64,000 bases of DNA from an uncultured Lachnospiraceae bacterium (GCA_934351255.1 CAKRJH010000010.1:1-64000); one strand, 5' to 3'. Counted from the first letter of the stretch, positions 35,132-44,784 are shown. Translations and numbers: made by a program. Notes: generated by a model not told the origin, from the letters alone.

Positions 35132-36919
35132 ATGAGCAAATTAGAAGACATGTCTTTGGTAGAATTGCGTCTGCTTGCACGCAAGCTGGAGGTGAAGAGC
35201 CCGACTACCTATAAGAAGCAGGAACTGATCGGCAAGATCGAGGAGATGCAGAAAGGAGCCGCAGGAAGTGACGGAAAGTCTGCTCCGGCGAAAAAAGAGT
35301 CTGCAGCACGCAAGAAGACTGCGTCCGGGACTGCCGCAGCAAAGAAGGAGACTGCGGTGAAGAAGGACACTGCAGTGAAGAAAGAGACTGCAGCAGGGAG
35401 TGCCGGCATAAAAAAAGACAATGTCACGGAGAAGGAACCTGAGGCGCAGCCTGCTGCACCAAAGAAAGAAGCTGCTGTTCAGAGAGGCAATGCCAGAAAT
35501 GGCAACAAACAGGGACGCCAGCCACAGCAGAATCAGGGAGGCAGGAACAAGCGGCAGAATGTGCAGAACCGCGGAAATGGCCAGAATAACCGCCAGAACG
35601 GCCAGAATTATGGCAGCCAGAATACTCATCAGGGGATTCAGAACCATGGCAATGGCCAGAATTATTATCAGAACGCACAGAATCATCAGAATAACCAGAA
35701 CCACAGCAATCCCAGAATGTCACAGGCCAATGTGAATCTGGCACGCCGTCCGGTCATGGAGATGACGGCCGATGAGATCCGCAGGGTGGACAGCGGGGAG
35801 ACCAAGACAGGTATTCTGGAGATCATGGCAGAGGGCTTCGGCTTTGTGCGCTGCGACAATTTCCTGCCGGGTGAGAATGATGTCTATGTGGCTCCGCAGA
35901 TGATCAAGCGCTATGGTCTGCGCCCCGGAGATTATATCTGTGGCAATACCAAGCTGCAGACACCGACGGAGAAGTATTCCGCGCTGCTCTATATCAAGAC
36001 GGTCAATGGCTATCCTCTGGATGTGGTGATGACCAGAAAGAAGTTTGAGCAGCTTACGCCGATCTTCCCGAACCGCAGGATCCATCTGGAAGTGCCGGGG
36101 ACGAACAACATTTCCATGCGTATGATGGATCTGATCTCGCCGATCGGATTTGGACAGCGCGGTATGATCGTGTCCCAGCCAAAGACCGGTAAGACCACTC
36201 TGTTAAAGCAGGTGGCCGGCGCCGTAAAGAGAAATCATCCGGATGTCCATCTGATGGTGCTTCTGATCGATGAGAGGCCGGAGGAAGTGACGGACATCAA
36301 GGAGTCGATCGAGGGGGATAACGCGGAGGTGATCTATTCCACGTTTGATGAGCTGCCGGAGAACCACAGACGTGTCTCCGAGATGGTGATCGATCGTGCC
36401 AAGAGACTGGTAGAGCATGGGGAGGATGTCATGATCCTGCTGGACAGCATCACCCGCCTGGCGCGCGCATACAACCTGACGGTTCAGCCGAGCGGCCGTA
36501 CCTTGTCAGGTGGTCTTGATCCGTCTGCATTGCATATGCCGAAACGCTTTTTCGGCGCTGCCCGCAATATGAGAGAGGGCGGCAGCCTGACCATACTTGC
36601 CACGGCATTGGTAGACACGGGAAGCAAGATGGACGATGTGGTCTTTGAGGAGTTCAAGGGAACCGGTAATATGGAGCTGGTTCTGGACCGCAGACTGTCT
36701 GAGAAGAGACTGTTCCCGGCCATTGATCTTCCGAAATCAAGTACCCGCCGCGATGATCTGCTGCTGAATCAGGAGGAGCTGGAGGCCAATTTCCTGATCC
36801 GCAAGGCGTTCCATGGAACCAAGGGCGAGGAGGCCGTGGAGAACATCATCAAAATGTTCCGCCAGACCAGGACAAATCAGGAATTGATCCAGTTGGTCAG
36901 AAAGGTTAAAATTGTTTAA
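35132..36919 (+). CDS. rho: Transcription termination factor Rho with Asn/Gln-rich insert
   Basis: Rho is the hexameric RNA-dependent ATPase that ends transcription. Residues 1-45 form the helical Rho N domain. A Lys/Ala-rich stretch (about 48-120) and an Asn/Gln-rich stretch (about 123-195, with repeated NGQN and QNxxN units) follow. The RNA-binding cold-shock-like domain is at about 215-290. The ATPase domain has the Walker A PKTGKT (about 350) and Walker B LLDSITRLARAYN. Total 595 aa versus about 420 for E. coli Rho. The insert resembles the prion-forming region reported in Clostridium botulinum Rho. Confidence 0.95.
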   Translation: MSKLEDMSLVELRLLARKLEVKSPTTYKKQELIGKIEEMQKGAAGSDGKSAPAKKESAARKKTASGTAAAKKETAVKKDTAVKKETAAGSAGIKKDNVTEKEPEAQPAAPKKEAAVQRGNARNGNKQGRQPQQNQGGRNKRQNVQNRGNGQNNRQNGQNYGSQNTHQGIQNHGNGQNYYQNAQNHQNNQNHSNPRMSQANVNLARRPVMEMTADEIRRVDSGETKTGILEIMAEGFGFVRCDNFLPGENDVYVAPQMIKRYGLRPGDYICGNTKLQTPTEKYSALLYIKTVNGYPLDVVMTRKKFEQLTPIFPNRRIHLEVPGTNNISMRMMDLISPIGFGQRGMIVSQPKTGKTTLLKQVAGAVKRNHPDVHLMVLLIDERPEEVTDIKESIEGDNAEVIYSTFDELPENHRRVSEMVIDRAKRLVEHGEDVMILLDSITRLARAYNLTVQPSGRTLSGGLDPSALHMPKRFFGAARNMREGGSLTILATALVDTGSKMDDVVFEEFKGTGNMELVLDRRLSEKRLFPAIDLPKSSTRRDDLLLNQEELEANFLIRKAFHGTKGEEAVENIIKMFRQTRTNQELIQLVRKVKIV

Positions 36920-36938
36920 AAATTGTTGGGAAAATGGC

Positions 36939-36967
36939 TTGCATTCCCCATTTTCTTATGTTATACT
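36939..36967 (+). promoter_or_regulatory. Promoter of rpmE
   Basis: TTGCAT (36939-36944), a 17-base spacer and TATACT (36962-36967), with an extended TG at 36959-36960. Confidence 0.75.
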
Positions 36968-37007
36968 GACGGAGTTGTGTTAATTTGTGAATCGGAGGTT
37001 TTTAGAT

Positions 37008-37214
37008 ATGAGAGAAGGAATTCATCCAAATTATTACCAGGCAAAGGTAGTCTGCAACTGTGGTAATGAGTTTGTGACAGGTTCTACCAAGGAAGAGATC
37101 CGCGTAGAAATCTGCTCCAAATGCCATTCTTTCTACACAGGACAGCAGAAGGCAATCAAGGCTCGTGGAGCGATTGACAAATTCAATCGTAAGTACGGCA
37201 TTTCAGCGAACTAG
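37008..37214 (+). CDS. rpmE: 50S ribosomal protein L31, zinc-binding type
   Basis: This 68-aa protein of the large ribosomal subunit has the standard opening MREGIHPNYY and zinc-ligand cysteines in VCNCGNEF and CSKCHSFYTG, marking the zinc-containing form. ATG 37008 is chosen because CGGAGGT at 36993-36999 precedes it and L31 starts this way; an in-frame GTG at 36987 would add seven untypical residues. It heads the rpmE-DUF1385-prmC-prfA group. Confidence 0.97.
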   Translation: MREGIHPNYYQAKVVCNCGNEFVTGSTKEEIRVEICSKCHSFYTGQQKAIKARGAIDKFNRKYGISAN

Positions 37215-37245
37215 CGAATATGCGCCGGTGAGCCGGCTTTATGAT

Positions 37246-37279
37246 GGTCACAGTGCCCTTGCAGGCATTGTGGCCTTTT
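37246..37279 (+). terminator. Terminator or attenuator after rpmE
   Basis: A 12-bp stem (37246-37257 with 37264-37275, two G-U pairs) is followed by TTTT. It probably lowers read-through into DUF1385-prmC-prfA. Confidence 0.65.
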
Positions 37280-37313
37280 GCTTTATCTAAAGGTTGAAGG
37301 AGGTGTGTGATCT

Positions 37314-38396
37314 ATGAGATCATCAGGTATCGGGGGACAGGCGGTCATCGAAGGGGTTATGATGCGCAACCACGGCAAATATGCAGTGGCTGTCCGTACA
37401 CCGGACGGAGAGATCAGCGTGAAGACCGAGCGCTGCAAGGGTGTCGATGACCGTCCGGTAGTTCTGCGTCTGCCGATCGTGCGGGGCGTGGTCGCATTTG
37501 TGGATTCGCTTGTGCTGGGCATGAAGACGCTGACATATTCGTCCAGTCTGTTTGAGGAGATTCCTCTGGAGCAGGAGGACAAGAAGAAGGAAAGCATTGA
37601 GAATTTCTTTATTATCCTGCTGGCGGTGCTGCTGGCGGTGGGGGTGTTTATGGTGCTGCCGTTCTGGCTGTCCCAGCTCTGCGCCAAAAAGATTGCATCG
37701 ACCACGGTCCTGACGGTGGTGGAGGGCGTGATCCGCATCGGGCTTTTCGTTCTGTATGTGCTCGCGATCTCATGCATGAAGGACATCAAGAGAACATTTA
37801 TGTACCACGGAGCGGAGCACAAGGTGATCAACTGCATTGAGAGAGGAAAGACTCTGACGGTAGCCAATGCCAGAAAGTCCAGTCGTTTCCACAGACGATG
37901 TGGTACGAGCTTTCTGTTTGTGGTCATGCTGATCAGCGTGATCCTGTTTGTCTTCGTCAATGTTCCGAATATCTGGATGCGTATGGTGTATCGTATTCTA
38001 CTGATTCCGGTGGTTGCGGGGATCTCCTATGAGTTTATTCTCTGGGCCGGCAATTCCGACAATATCATTGTCAAGGTGCTGAGCATTCCGGGGCTGGCAT
38101 TGCAGGGGCTGACGACCAGGGAGCCGGATGACGATATGCTGGAGGTGGCGATCGCTTCGGTCAATGCCGTGTTTGACTGGAAGAATTATCAGGAGCGTCT
38201 GCGCGCACAGATGCGTGCGGCCAAGGCCAGAAAGAAGAGACAGGAACAGGGCGGCGATCCGTCGAAGAAGAAGCTGACCCGTGAGGAGGAGCGTGAGGCC
38301 CTGCGCAAGCGTGAGGAAGAATACCGCAGACGCAAGGAGGCCAGAGAACAGGGTGAGGAGTCTTCTGAGGAGGATATCGAGGAGTCGGAACCATGA
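37314..38396 (+). CDS. DUF1385 family membrane protein
   Basis: The 360-aa protein opens with the family signature GGQAVIEGVMMR and has the central FMYHGAEHKVINC motif and membrane helices near residues 100-120, 135-155, 205-225 and 230-250. A long, highly charged Arg/Glu-rich cytoplasmic tail (about 295-360) follows. It occurs between rpmE and prmC/prfA in many Clostridia; the function is unknown. Its stop overlaps the prmC start by 4 bases. Confidence 0.92.
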   Translation: MRSSGIGGQAVIEGVMMRNHGKYAVAVRTPDGEISVKTERCKGVDDRPVVLRLPIVRGVVAFVDSLVLGMKTLTYSSSLFEEIPLEQEDKKKESIENFFIILLAVLLAVGVFMVLPFWLSQLCAKKIASTTVLTVVEGVIRIGLFVLYVLAISCMKDIKRTFMYHGAEHKVINCIERGKTLTVANARKSSRFHRRCGTSFLFVVMLISVILFVFVNVPNIWMRMVYRILLIPVVAGISYEFILWAGNSDNIIVKVLSIPGLALQGLTTREPDDDMLEVAIASVNAVFDWKNYQERLRAQMRAAKARKKRQEQGGDPSKKKLTREEEREALRKREEEYRRRKEAREQGEESSEEDIEESEP

Positions 38397-39244
38397 CCTG
38401 GCAGGAGCGTCTCTCTGAGGGAACGAGAGTGCTGGAAGAGGCACAGATCGAGGATGCGTCTCTGGATGCCTGGTATCTTCTGGAACATGTCACCGGCATG
38501 AGCCGGGCGGGCTTTATCCTGCATGGCTCAGAGGAGGAGCAGGAGTCACAGGCGGAGCAGTATATGGATCTGATCCGCCGGAGGGCGGCGCATACGCCGC
38601 TGCAGCATCTGACCGGGACACAGCAGTTTATGGGCATTGATTTTATCGTGTCTGAGGATGTACTCTGTCCCAGACAGGATACGGAGCTGCTGGTGGAGCG
38701 GGTGCTTGCCCGTGAGAAGGAGACCGGACTGGAACTGCTGGACGTCTGTACCGGTTCCGGCTGCATTGCGATCGCTTTGGAACGTCTCGGGCAGGATCGG
38801 TTTGAGACGGTGGATGCGGTGGATCTGTCGCCGCAGGCACTTCAGATCGCAGAGCACAACTGTGCGGTCACGGGAGCACGGGTGCATCTCCGGCAGAGCG
38901 ATCTGCTTGAGTCTGTAACCGGGCACTATGATGTCATTGTCTCCAATCCGCCGTATATCGCCTCACAGGAGGTGGACCGGCTGATGCCGGAGGTTCGGGA
39001 ACACGAACCGAGAATGGCGCTGGATGGAGGCGCAGATGGGCTGGATCTCTACCGGCGGCTTGCCGCCGGGGTTCCCGGACATCTGAAACCGGGGGGGAGA
39101 CTGTATTTGGAGATTGGATACGATCAGGGACAGAGTGTGCCCGGCCTGCTCTTGCAGGCGGGGTTTGTCCGGATCAGCTGTCATAAAGATTTATGTGGTC
39201 TGGACCGTGTTGTGGAAGCGGTCTGGCCGGGAAAGGAAGGGTAG
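38393..39244 (+). CDS. prmC: Peptide chain release factor N5-glutamine methyltransferase
   Basis: It methylates the Gln of the GGQ motif in release factors using SAM. The 283-aa protein has an N-terminal helical domain, the SAM-binding LDVCTGSGCIAIAL (about residue 115), and the catalytic NPPY (about residue 184). It overlaps the preceding gene by 4 bases and is followed 3 bases later by prfA, its substrate. Confidence 0.96.
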   Translation: MTWQERLSEGTRVLEEAQIEDASLDAWYLLEHVTGMSRAGFILHGSEEEQESQAEQYMDLIRRRAAHTPLQHLTGTQQFMGIDFIVSEDVLCPRQDTELLVERVLAREKETGLELLDVCTGSGCIAIALERLGQDRFETVDAVDLSPQALQIAEHNCAVTGARVHLRQSDLLESVTGHYDVIVSNPPYIASQEVDRLMPEVREHEPRMALDGGADGLDLYRRLAAGVPGHLKPGGRLYLEIGYDQGQSVPGLLLQAGFVRISCHKDLCGLDRVVEAVWPGKEG

Positions 39245-39247
39245 TCC

Positions 39248-40324
39248 ATGTTTGATCGTTTAGAGGACTTAGCGCGTAGTTTGGAGGAGATCAATCTGAT
39301 GCTTACGGATCCCGATGTCATTGCGGATCAGAACAGATATCGTCAGTTGATGAAGGATCAGGCGGAGCTGACGCCGATCGTCGAGAAATATCAGGAGTAC
39401 AAGGCTGCAAAGCAGGGCGTCGAGGACAGTCTGGCCATGCTGGAGGAGGAGTCGGACGAGGAGATGCGTGAGATGGCCAAGGAGGAACTCGCCGAGTGCC
39501 GTGACCAGGTCGAGAAGTGCGAGAAAGAACTCAAGATCCTGATGCTTCCGAAGGATCCGAACGATGACAAGAATGTCATTCTGGAGATCCGTGGCGGTGC
39601 CGGCGGAGACGAGGCTGCCCTGTTTGCAGCCGATCTGTTCCGGATGTACACCAAGTTTGCCGAGGCGAACCGCTGGAAGGTGGAAGTGCTCAGTGCCAAT
39701 GAAAACGGCATCGGCGGCTTTAAGGAGATCGTGGCCATGATCAATGGCTCCGGGGCATATTCCAAACTCAAATACGAGAGTGGGGTACACCGTGTCCAGA
39801 GAATCCCTGCCACAGAGTCCGGCGGACGGATCCATACGTCGACAGCGACGGTAGCGATCATGCCGGAGGTGGAGGATGTGGATGTCGATCTGGATCCGAA
39901 CGATTGCAAGATCGATGTGTACCGTGCGTCCGGTAACGGTGGACAGTGTGTCAATACGACGGACTCCGCCGTGCGAATCACCCATATTCCTACCGGAATC
40001 GTGGTGACCTGCCAGGATGAGAAATCCCAGCTCAAGAATAAGGACAAGGCGATGAAAGTCCTTCGTTCCCGTCTGTATGACATGGAGCGTGAGAAGGCGG
40101 AGAGCGAGCAGGCGGCGGAGCGCCGCAGCCAGGTGGGTACCGGAGACCGTTCTGAGAAGATCCGCACCTACAATTTCCCGCAGGGACGTGTGACGGATCA
40201 CCGCATCAAATATACAAGCCACCGCTTAAATGAAATCCTGGCGGGAGACATTACTGAGCTGATTGACAATATCATTGCTGCCGATCAGACGGCGAAGCTG
40301 GCTAAGCTCAACGAGGCTTCCTAA
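39248..40324 (+). CDS. prfA: Peptide chain release factor 1
   Basis: RF1 reads UAA and UAG. The 358-aa protein has the PAT anticodon-recognition tripeptide (in RIPATESGG) and the catalytic GGQ in ASGNGGQCVN, flanked by the usual long N-terminal helices. Length is normal. It follows its methyltransferase gene. Confidence 0.97.
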   Translation: MFDRLEDLARSLEEINLMLTDPDVIADQNRYRQLMKDQAELTPIVEKYQEYKAAKQGVEDSLAMLEEESDEEMREMAKEELAECRDQVEKCEKELKILMLPKDPNDDKNVILEIRGGAGGDEAALFAADLFRMYTKFAEANRWKVEVLSANENGIGGFKEIVAMINGSGAYSKLKYESGVHRVQRIPATESGGRIHTSTATVAIMPEVEDVDVDLDPNDCKIDVYRASGNGGQCVNTTDSAVRITHIPTGIVVTCQDEKSQLKNKDKAMKVLRSRLYDMEREKAESEQAAERRSQVGTGDRSEKIRTYNFPQGRVTDHRIKYTSHRLNEILAGDITELIDNIIAADQTAKLAKLNEAS

Positions 40325-40405
40325 AAGAACTTTCTGCGGCATAAAGAACGTTCAGCGTCATATTGATGCCGGAGAGATCATACAGATGGGACAGGAGGAA
40401 ATGCC

Positions 40406-41215
40406 ATGATATCCAGTGAGAGCAATCCGCAGATCAAGGATCTGATCAAACTGCAGAACAATGCGAGGCATCGCAAAAAGAGCGGCCTGTTTGTGACGGA
40501 GGGGATCAAGTTGACCAAAGAGGCGGCCGGTTACGGAAGACTCCAGAGGGTCTACCTGTCAGAGCATTTTTACGTGCAGGCGCAGGAACAGATCCCACAG
40601 GAGTTTGCGGCACTTCCGGTCGAGGTGGTCAGTGACGGTGTCTTTGCGAAGGCTGCGGATACCGTGACGCCTCAGGGAGTGCTCGGCGTGGCAAAGATGC
40701 CGGAGTACACGCTGGAAGAGATTCTCACAGATCCGCGCAGGCTCTATGTCCTTCTGGATGATCTGAGAGATCCCGGCAATCTGGGCACGATCGTGCGCAC
40801 GGCGGAAGGAGCCGGTGCAAGCGGTGTGATCCTCTCCAGACAGAGTGTGGATCTGTTCAATCCAAAGGTGGTGAGATCCACGATGGGAGCGATCTTCCGG
40901 GTTCCGTTTTATTACACGGAGGATCTGCCGGAGACGATCTGCCGGATGAAAGAACGCGGGATACAGGTATACGGAACTTTGATGGAGGGAAGCCTGGTCT
41001 ATGACAGACAGGACTATACCGGCGCGGCGGGATTTGTGATCGGCAATGAGGCCAATGGACTGAGTGATGCGGTGATCAAACAGCTTTCCGGGCGCATCCG
41101 CATTCCGATGGGAGGCAGCCTGGAATCGCTGAATGCAGCCGTATCGGCGGCCATTGTCTTATATGAGGCAGACCGGCAGCGGCGTTGTTTACAAGAGACC
41201 GAAAATAAGGTATGA
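40406..41215 (+). CDS. SpoU-family RNA 2'-O-methyltransferase
   Basis: The 269-aa protein has a short N-terminal L30e-like substrate-binding region (about residues 1-95). A SPOUT methyltransferase domain follows, with motif 1 in DPGNLGTIVRTAEG, motif 2 in GNEANGLSD, and motif 3 in SLESLNAAVSAAIVLYE, which form the knotted SAM site. It is TrmH/RlmB-like. The modified rRNA or tRNA position cannot be told. A promoter for the next gene lies in its last codons. Confidence 0.9.
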   Translation: MISSESNPQIKDLIKLQNNARHRKKSGLFVTEGIKLTKEAAGYGRLQRVYLSEHFYVQAQEQIPQEFAALPVEVVSDGVFAKAADTVTPQGVLGVAKMPEYTLEEILTDPRRLYVLLDDLRDPGNLGTIVRTAEGAGASGVILSRQSVDLFNPKVVRSTMGAIFRVPFYYTEDLPETICRMKERGIQVYGTLMEGSLVYDRQDYTGAAGFVIGNEANGLSDAVIKQLSGRIRIPMGGSLESLNAAVSAAIVLYEADRQRRCLQETENKV

Positions 41216-41216
41216 T
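41188..41216 (+). promoter_or_regulatory. Promoter of the NfeD-SPFH pair
   Basis: TTTACA (41188-41193), a 17-base spacer and TATGAT (41211-41216), overlapping the end of the methyltransferase gene. Confidence 0.55.
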
Positions 41217-41274
41217 ATACGCGATAGCAAACGGATAGGTTTCCGGTTTTGCGGGAGCGAAAGGGGGCTTGCTT

Positions 41275-41718
41275 ATGTGGTGCACTTCACCGGTTTTTTT
41301 GTGGGGGGCGGCCGTGATCCTGTTTCTGGTCATTGAGGTGATCACGATGGGACTTACCACGATCTGGTTTGCGGCGGGAGCATTGGCGGCGTTTGTCGTG
41401 GCTCTGGCTGCGGGACCGGTATGGCTGCAGATGCTGTTATTTCTGGCAGTGTCACTGATTCTGGTGTTTCTGCTCAGACCGATGTTCTCGGACAGGCTGA
41501 ACCGGAGCCGTGTCAGAACGAATGTGAACAGCATGGTCGGCAAAGAGGCGAGAGTCACGAAGCCGATCGATAACTTTGAGGGAACCGGTCAGATTGTGGT
41601 GGGCGGCATGGAATGGTCGGCCAGATCACAGGAGGACGGTCAGAAGATCCCGGCGGGCGCAAAGGTTGAGATCCGCGAGATCAGGGGCGTCAAGGCGATT
41701 GTTGCCCTGAGACAGTAA
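41275..41718 (+). CDS. NfeD-like membrane protein
   Basis: The 147-aa protein has two or three N-terminal membrane helices (about residues 5-75) and a C-terminal OB-fold-like domain (about 85-147, with VGKEARVTKPI and IPAGAKVEI). This is the short NfeD type that partners SPFH proteins in membrane microdomains. ATG 41275 is preferred over TTG 41269 because AAGGGGG ends 8 bases upstream. The SPFH gene follows after 14 bases. Confidence 0.9.
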   Translation: MWCTSPVFLWGAAVILFLVIEVITMGLTTIWFAAGALAAFVVALAAGPVWLQMLLFLAVSLILVFLLRPMFSDRLNRSRVRTNVNSMVGKEARVTKPIDNFEGTGQIVVGGMEWSARSQEDGQKIPAGAKVEIREIRGVKAIVALRQ

Positions 41719-41732
41719 AGGAGAGAATAACT

Positions 41733-42680
41733 ATGGATGGAATTTTAGGAATCATATTGATGGTGGTGATCGCACTGGTGATCTGGATGTGTGTGAGCTG
41801 TATCCGCATCGTGCCACAGGCCAAGGCATTCGTTATCGAGCGTCTGGGCGGCTATCAGAGTACCTGGGATGTGGGACTGCATTTCAAGACACCGTTTATC
41901 GATCGTGTTGCCAGAAAGGTCAGCCTGAAGGAACAGGTGCTGGACTTCCCGCCGCAGCCTGTGATCACCAAGGATAATGTTACAATGCGTATCGACACAC
42001 TGATCTTTTTCCAGATCACAGATCCGAAGCTGTACTGCTATGGAGTGGAGAATCCGATCATGGCGATTGAGAATCTGACCGCCACGACACTGCGTAATAT
42101 TATCGGTGAACTGGATCTGGATGAGACACTGACCTCCAGAGAGATCATCAATACCAAGATGAGAGCGTCTCTGGACACCGCGACAGACCCATGGGGCATC
42201 AAGGTGAACCGTGTCGAGTTAAAGAACATTATTCCTCCGGCAGCCATTCAGGAGGCCATGGAGAAGCAGATGAAGGCGGAGCGTGAGAAGCGTGAGGCGA
42301 TCCTGATCGCACAGGGTGAGAAGCAGTCAGCCATCACAGTGGCCGAGGGTCATAAGGAATCTGCGATCCTGGAGGCAGAGGCTGAGAAACAGGCTGCCAT
42401 CCTGAAAGCAGAGGCAAAAAAAGAGGCGACGATCCGCGAGGCGGAAGGTCAGGCTGCAGCGATCCTTGCAGTGCAGCAGGCCAATGCAGATGGTATCCGT
42501 ATGCTCAATGAGGCTCAGGCAAGCAAGCAGGTGATCGAACTCAAGAGTCTGGAGGCCTTCGCAAAAGCGGCTGATGGCAAGGCTACCAAGATCATTATTC
42601 CATCGGATATCCAGAGTCTGGCCGGCATGGCCACTTCGCTGGTAGAGATTGGAAAGACTCCTACTGCGGGAGATAAATAA
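41733..42680 (+). CDS. SPFH/Band 7 (stomatin-like) protein
   Basis: The 315-aa protein has one N-terminal membrane helix (about residues 3-22), an SPFH domain (about 25-200, with VPQAKAFVIERLGGYQ and FFQITDPKLYCYGV) and an Ala/Glu-rich coiled coil (about 200-270), as in QmcA-like paraslipins. It probably forms a membrane-associated cage with the neighbouring NfeD. Confidence 0.93.
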   Translation: MDGILGIILMVVIALVIWMCVSCIRIVPQAKAFVIERLGGYQSTWDVGLHFKTPFIDRVARKVSLKEQVLDFPPQPVITKDNVTMRIDTLIFFQITDPKLYCYGVENPIMAIENLTATTLRNIIGELDLDETLTSREIINTKMRASLDTATDPWGIKVNRVELKNIIPPAAIQEAMEKQMKAEREKREAILIAQGEKQSAITVAEGHKESAILEAEAEKQAAILKAEAKKEATIREAEGQAAAILAVQQANADGIRMLNEAQASKQVIELKSLEAFAKAADGKATKIIIPSDIQSLAGMATSLVEIGKTPTAGDK

Positions 42681-42705
42681 TCTTAAGGATTTATAGGTAC
42701 GTTAT

Positions 42706-42749
42706 TTCCTGCGGCCGGTGGGGAGAAGTTTATCCATCGGCGGCAGGAA
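42706..42749 (+). terminator. Terminator-like hairpin before argF
   Basis: TTCCTGC (42706-42712) pairs with GCAGGAA (42743-42749), and an inner GCCGGTGG/CCATCGGC stem adds strength. Only a weak T-rich tail follows. Confidence 0.5.
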
Positions 42750-42782
42750 TTATTGCTTAAATGGAAAGGTTAGGTTGCAGGC

Positions 42783-43781
42783 ATGAATTTAACAGGAAGA
42801 AATTTTTTGACATTGAAAGACTTTAGCCCGGAGGAGATCCAGTATCTGATCGATCTGTCGGCCAGACTCAAGGCAAAGAAAAAAAACGGAGAGCTGATCA
42901 ATAAATACATCGGAAAAAACATTGCGCTGATCTTTGAGAAGACAAGCACCCGCACGCGCTGCTCTTTTGAGGTGGCTGCCCACGATATGGGGATGGGTGT
43001 GACCTATCTGGACCCACAGGGATCCCAGATCGGCAAGAAGGAGAGCATCGCGGATACGGCGCGTGTACTCGGACGGATGTTTGACGGAATTGAGTATCGT
43101 GGATTTGAGCAGAGCATTGTGGAGGATCTTGCAAAGTATGCGGGGGTTCCGGTATGGAATGGTCTGACCAACGAGTATCATCCGACACAGATGATCGCGG
43201 ATCTTCTGACGATCCAGGAGCATCTGGGACATCTGAAGGGTGTCAGACTGGTATATATGGGCGATGCGCGTTACAACATGGGTAATTCGCTGATGATCGC
43301 GTGTGCAAAGATGGGCATGCATTTTGTGGCATGTACGACGAAAGAGTATTTCCCGAATGACGAGCTGGTCGCACAGTGTCGGGAATATGCGAAGGCTTCC
43401 GGCGGAAGCATTACGCTGACCGAGGATGTGGCAGAGGGCACGAAGGATGCGGATGTGCTGTACACGGATGTGTGGGTGTCCATGGGAGAGCCGGATGAAG
43501 TCTGGGAGGAGCGTATCCGTGCACTGCTTCCGTATCAGGTAAACAAAGCTGCGATGGCTCACGCCAAGCCGGGTGCGATCTTCATGCACTGTCTGCCGGC
43601 ATTCCACGATCTCAAGACAAAGATCGGCAAGCAGGTGTATGACAAATTCGGTCTGTCCGAGCTTGAGGTGACCGATGAGGTCTTTGAGTCTGAGGCATCT
43701 GTGGTGTTTGATGAGGCAGAGAACCGTATGCATTCGATCAAGGCGATCATGGTAGCGACATTAGGAGATAAAACGGAGTAA
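42783..43781 (+). CDS. argF: Ornithine carbamoyltransferase
   Basis: It forms citrulline from ornithine and carbamoyl phosphate. The 332-aa protein has the carbamoyl-phosphate motif STRTR, the HPTQ motif, and the ornithine/catalytic HCLPAFHD. No arcA or arcC and no other arg gene lies nearby, so it could serve arginine synthesis or degradation. The SD is weak. birA begins 1 base after its stop. Confidence 0.94.
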   Translation: MNLTGRNFLTLKDFSPEEIQYLIDLSARLKAKKKNGELINKYIGKNIALIFEKTSTRTRCSFEVAAHDMGMGVTYLDPQGSQIGKKESIADTARVLGRMFDGIEYRGFEQSIVEDLAKYAGVPVWNGLTNEYHPTQMIADLLTIQEHLGHLKGVRLVYMGDARYNMGNSLMIACAKMGMHFVACTTKEYFPNDELVAQCREYAKASGGSITLTEDVAEGTKDADVLYTDVWVSMGEPDEVWEERIRALLPYQVNKAAMAHAKPGAIFMHCLPAFHDLKTKIGKQVYDKFGLSELEVTDEVFESEASVVFDEAENRMHSIKAIMVATLGDKTE

Positions 43782-43782
43782 T

Positions 43783-44784
43783 ATGAGAACAGAGATTTTA
43801 CAGATACTGCAGGAGTCCGGGGACAGTTTTGTGTCCGGCCAGATTCTGTGTGAGAAGTTTGGTGTGACCCGCCAGGCCGTGTGGAAGGCAGTGTCTACGC
43901 TCAAGGAGATGGGCTATGAGATTGAATCTGTTCCGCGCAGGGGCTACCGGCTGATCTCCAGTCCGGACCGTCTGTACGGGCCGCAGATCGAGGCGTGGCT
44001 GCCGCAGGACTGTCTGTGCCGCAAGGTGGTCGATTTTGATGTGACCGACTCGACGAATACCCAGGCCAAACGTCTGGCAGAACAGGGAGAGCCGGAGGGA
44101 ACGCTGGTTGTGGCTGATGAGCAGACAGGTGGCAAGGGCCGCCGGGGCAGAGGCTGGGAAACGCCGCATGGCACCAGCATTGCCATGAGCCTGATCCTGC
44201 GTCCGCATTTCAGTCCGGTACAGGCATCGGGGCTGACACTGCTTGCAGGGCTTGCAGTGGCGCGCGGGATCGAACAGATCTGCGGGGTGACACCACAGAT
44301 CAAATGGCCCAATGATATTGTGTTGAATGGCCGGAAGGTATGTGGTATATTGACGGAGATGAGTTCCGAGATCAATATGATCAACTATGCGATTGTAGGG
44401 ATCGGGATCAATGCCAATCAGACGGAGTTTCCGGAGGATGTGGCGGACATTGCCTGTTCCGTGGCGCAGGTGACGGGACAGAAGGTGAACCGGCAGAGAC
44501 TGGTGGCCGCTGTGACCGCATATCTCTGCGAGTATTATCTTGGTTACATTGAGAGGGGAGATCTCTCGCAGATCATTCCCACATACAATGCGATGCTGGC
44601 CAATATGGACCGGCAGGTCAAGGTCTATCACGGCATGATCGATACGGCCAGACCGGAGGATATAGAGGTTGGGATTGCGCGCGGGATCGATGCCAGCGGG
44701 GCACTTCTGGTCGAGACGGAGCATGGCATGGAGGCGGTGGTCTCCGGAGAAGTGTCAGTAAGGGGGTTATATGGATATGTCTGA
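43783..44784 (+). CDS. birA: Bifunctional biotin protein ligase / biotin repressor
   Basis: It attaches biotin to carboxylases and can repress biotin genes. The 333-aa protein has an N-terminal winged helix (about residues 1-60, CEKFGVTRQAVWKAVSTL). The ligase domain has the biotinyl-AMP loop GGKGRRGRGW and KWPNDIV, and a C-terminal SH3-like domain follows. With its DNA-binding domain it is the regulatory class. It overlaps the following small gene by 14 bases. Confidence 0.94.
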   Translation: MRTEILQILQESGDSFVSGQILCEKFGVTRQAVWKAVSTLKEMGYEIESVPRRGYRLISSPDRLYGPQIEAWLPQDCLCRKVVDFDVTDSTNTQAKRLAEQGEPEGTLVVADEQTGGKGRRGRGWETPHGTSIAMSLILRPHFSPVQASGLTLLAGLAVARGIEQICGVTPQIKWPNDIVLNGRKVCGILTEMSSEINMINYAIVGIGINANQTEFPEDVADIACSVAQVTGQKVNRQRLVAAVTAYLCEYYLGYIERGDLSQIIPTYNAMLANMDRQVKVYHGMIDTARPEDIEVGIARGIDASGALLVETEHGMEAVVSGEVSVRGLYGYV

